Origin: Stutzerimonas chloritidismutans AW-1
GTDB taxonomy: Bacteria > Pseudomonadota > Gammaproteobacteria > Pseudomonadales > Pseudomonadaceae
Direction of reading: 5' to 3'
Length of the DNA stretch: 64,000 nucleotides
Assembly: GCF_000495915.1 (NCBI RefSeq)
Contig: NZ_AOFQ01000058.1
Location: 1 to 64,000 of the forward strand
Below are positions 62,394-64,000 of the stretch, in pieces. Below the pieces are notes generated by a model. The model made no database searches. It was not told the origin of the DNA and saw only the letters and a program-made list of their open reading frames with translations. The number at the start of each line of letters is the position of its first letter. Position 1 is the first letter of the stretch. The translations under genes were made by a program, and so were the position numbers.

Positions 62394-63627
62394 TACTTAC
62401 CCCTTTATCAAAAGAGGCAAAGCACTCATCATACAAATTGAAAATTATCCGCTCAATCGTCACGCCATTAGAAACCGCATAAGTGTAATCGCTTTTTAAT
62501 TGTTTAACGTTTTCCTCAGCTATGGTTTTTATTGAATTTACTACAGCCTTTATTTCTTCAATTCTAACCGGCACTTCAATCAACGGCTCTTCACTATAGT
62601 ATTGATCACAAGCTTCAAACACGCGATATTTTAGGGATTTAAAACTTCGATTGCTTTCACTTTCTTCATGCTTAGATAAACTCGCCATTCGCGCGTACCG
62701 GCCAGCCTTTTGGACGTCATAATCAGGGCAAACTGCACGAATCTTGTCTTCCAGGTTCCTTTTATCCGTGATCCTGGCCTGCTGTTTCTTCAACTCAAGC
62801 CAAGCCGGATCAGTGTTTATATCTAACGATTCAGACTCAACCTCTTTAAAAATCAGTTTTACGTCTGATCTATAGATAAATCGATCGACTAAGTTTGGAA
62901 GATTTTGACGTTCATCTAAGCGTTCCATCAGAAGCGAAAATATGAACTCTTCTTTCTTTTCGGTTTGAATATTTTGCAGTGAGCTATTTTTTATTAAAGC
63001 GATTACACTATCTTTAAGGGCGATCTCGTTTTCCTGACCGAAACACCACTGTATTTTTGACAAAAATACGGAAAGCTCCTCAAGAGAGAGGGATTTCAGA
63101 TTTTCAAGATTACCGTGACCGACCACTTTTTCATACTGCTTCTCATATTCTTCAAGTAGCGCATATTTAATAGCACTCAGGACTGATTCAGATAGCTCCT
63201 CTTTATCTTTTAGAAGCTTTAAAATAGGGCTGTCTGGAAGGGTCAGTATTGTTCCATTCTGAAGTGATGCCTTTCGCTCCTTTCCTATGCCTGCAGTTGT
63301 GTAGAAGCCAAATACAACACCATCACTTTCCTGCCATTTTGAAAAATAAATATCTGAAAAGCTGACTAATGTATTTAGTACTGCACCGGAAAATAGCGTA
63401 AAGTTTGTGTCTTCATCATAATTTTTATCTTCCTCGAAATACGTCGAGGTTTCTTGATCACCAATTTTAACAATAGAGACGTCTTCTTGAACTTCGATTG
63501 ACGCATAGAACATAACGTTTCTGGGGCTCTCAATTTCATCGAGCATATGCTTAATGGCTCGAATCTTTTGCAGTCTGAACCCTTTTGTTTTGTCGGATGC
63601 GTCGCGGTCGATAATGTGCTGCGTCAT
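62386..63627 (-). CDS. ABC-3C effector protein, possible nuclease N-terminus
   Basis: A 413-residue protein and the first gene of the operon. The N-terminal part has GFRLQK (residues 16-21), E45, D49 and an E-D-K at 66-68 followed by NFTLFSGAVLNTLVSF. This order recalls PD-(D/E)xK nucleases of the DUF4297/Cap4 kind attached to ABC-3C C-terminal domains, but the match is faint. The remaining 280 residues are helical and would bind the partner proteins. It has no transmembrane segments. The ribosome-binding site is weak. Confidence 0.65.
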   Translation of the reverse strand: MTQHIIDRDASDKTKGFRLQKIRAIKHMLDEIESPRNVMFYASIEVQEDVSIVKIGDQETSTYFEEDKNYDEDTNFTLFSGAVLNTLVSFSDIYFSKWQESDGVVFGFYTTAGIGKERKASLQNGTILTLPDSPILKLLKDKEELSESVLSAIKYALLEEYEKQYEKVVGHGNLENLKSLSLEELSVFLSKIQWCFGQENEIALKDSVIALIKNSSLQNIQTEKKEEFIFSLLMERLDERQNLPNLVDRFIYRSDVKLIFKEVESESLDINTDPAWLELKKQQARITDKRNLEDKIRAVCPDYDVQKAGRYARMASLSKHEESESNRSFKSLKYRVFEACDQYYSEEPLIEVPVRIEEIKAVVNSIKTIAEENVKQLKSDYTYAVSNGVTIERIIFNLYDECFASFDKGVSND

Positions 63628-63880
63628 ACGGCCTGTATTCCATTACTAGCGTTGCGGAGACGATGGGCATAGGTGACGGAGTGTTACCCTACCCAGAAAC
63701 AAAGCTGATGTCGATTAGCTATCAGTCTGATCGTAGGGCCAGCTGCAGTCTGGGGTGAGCAGCAGTAACTGATTGGTAGGCATCGCTTGCGCGCTTTCGC
63801 TCCACTACGCTGCTGCAGGTTGTCTCAATAGGCACTGAACCTCACCATGTTCCCGGCCAGCCAGACTCGTGGAGCTCGAG
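63628..63880. promoter_or_regulatory. Divergent region upstream of the ABC-3C operon
   Basis: This 253-bp gap lies between the AT-rich operon (minus strand) and a partial plus-strand gene. Its composition returns to near backbone values. It must contain the operon promoter; no repeat or operator was clear. Confidence 0.4.
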
Positions 63881-64000
63881 ATGGAACATCTATCGCACCC
63901 ATCCAGCGCACTAAGTACCGAGAGCATTCAGTCTCTTTCCATGCCAGGTACAGAAGCCTATGACGCGTTACCACAGTTCCCGAAGCGCAGCCCCTTGCCT
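63881..64000 (+). CDS. Partial protein, runs off the window
   Basis: An open frame of 40 codons from an ATG with GGAG six bases upstream to the window edge. The visible start contains MPGTEAYDALPQFPKRSPLP. It is not identifiable from this fragment. Its location beyond the last cargo, where Tn4371-like ICEs keep recombination genes, makes the N-terminus of a tyrosine recombinase possible but unproven. Confidence 0.4.
   Translation, partial: MEHLSHPSSALSTESIQSLSMPGTEAYDALPQFPKRSPLP

Noticed and set aside
59893-63627. Septu, Wadjet or Gabija identity for the ATPase operon
   Set aside because: Partner genes do not fit: no HNH protein, no JetA/B/D set, no UvrD-like helicase. Overlapping small middle gene and effector fit ABC-3C better.
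1-64000. CRISPR arrays, rRNA or tRNA genes
   Set aside because: No regularly spaced repeat-spacer pattern and no rRNA or tRNA cloverleaf sequence was recognised anywhere in the window.

Overview
The window joins the chromosome of a high-GC gammaproteobacterium, most likely Pseudomonas or a close relative such as Stutzerimonas, to a large integrative and conjugative element (ICE). The chromosomal part (1 to about 5358) carries a VanZ-like gene, grxD, argF, an ABC transporter ATPase, tadA and a Tat-exported multicopper oxidase. The orders argF-ABC ATPase and guaA-multicopper oxidase-tadA are Pseudomonas-like. Only the last codons and stop of guaA remain (5359-5373), so I place the left ICE boundary in the 3' end of guaA. 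The right end and the integrase lie beyond the window.

From about 5.4 kb onward the backbone is that of a Tn4371-like ICE, read mostly on the minus strand. It contains a mating-pair-formation operon (traG, an RHH protein, trbB-C-D-E-J-K-L-F-G-I, DUF2274), an exclusion lipoprotein and a LysR regulator. A processing and maintenance block follows: DUF3363 relaxase, traF peptidase, DUF2840, a ParG-like protein, parA, repA, an AlpA-type HTH protein, DUF2285, DUF2958, an XRE regulator and DUF736. Further right are parB, DUF932 and radC. Iteron-like repeats lie between repA and parA, and paired palindromes lie in the DUF2958/XRE divergent region.

Three cargo blocks interrupt the backbone. (1) 19.6-36.6 kb is a hydrocarbon-oxidation island: an AlkB/XylM-type membrane hydroxylase, a XylA-type ferredoxin reductase, DUF1302 and DUF1329 envelope proteins, an AlkS/MalT-like LuxR activator, an AlkJ-like GMC alcohol dehydrogenase and two AraC regulators. 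One DUF1329 copy is split by an IS30-family element, and a second GMC gene is truncated next to an IS4-family relic. (2) 45.6-53.0 kb is a CecR/YbhGFSR-like ABC-2 exporter with its own outer-membrane factor and a palindromic operator. (3) 59.9-63.6 kb is a visibly AT-rich three-gene operon. It encodes a Rad50-like ATPase with an internal zinc-ribbon motif, a small middle component and an effector with a possible nuclease-like N-terminus. It fits the ABC-three-component class of predicted conflict systems and is the best candidate for an undescribed defence system here.

Functions are assigned by reading protein motifs and gene order. No database search was run.
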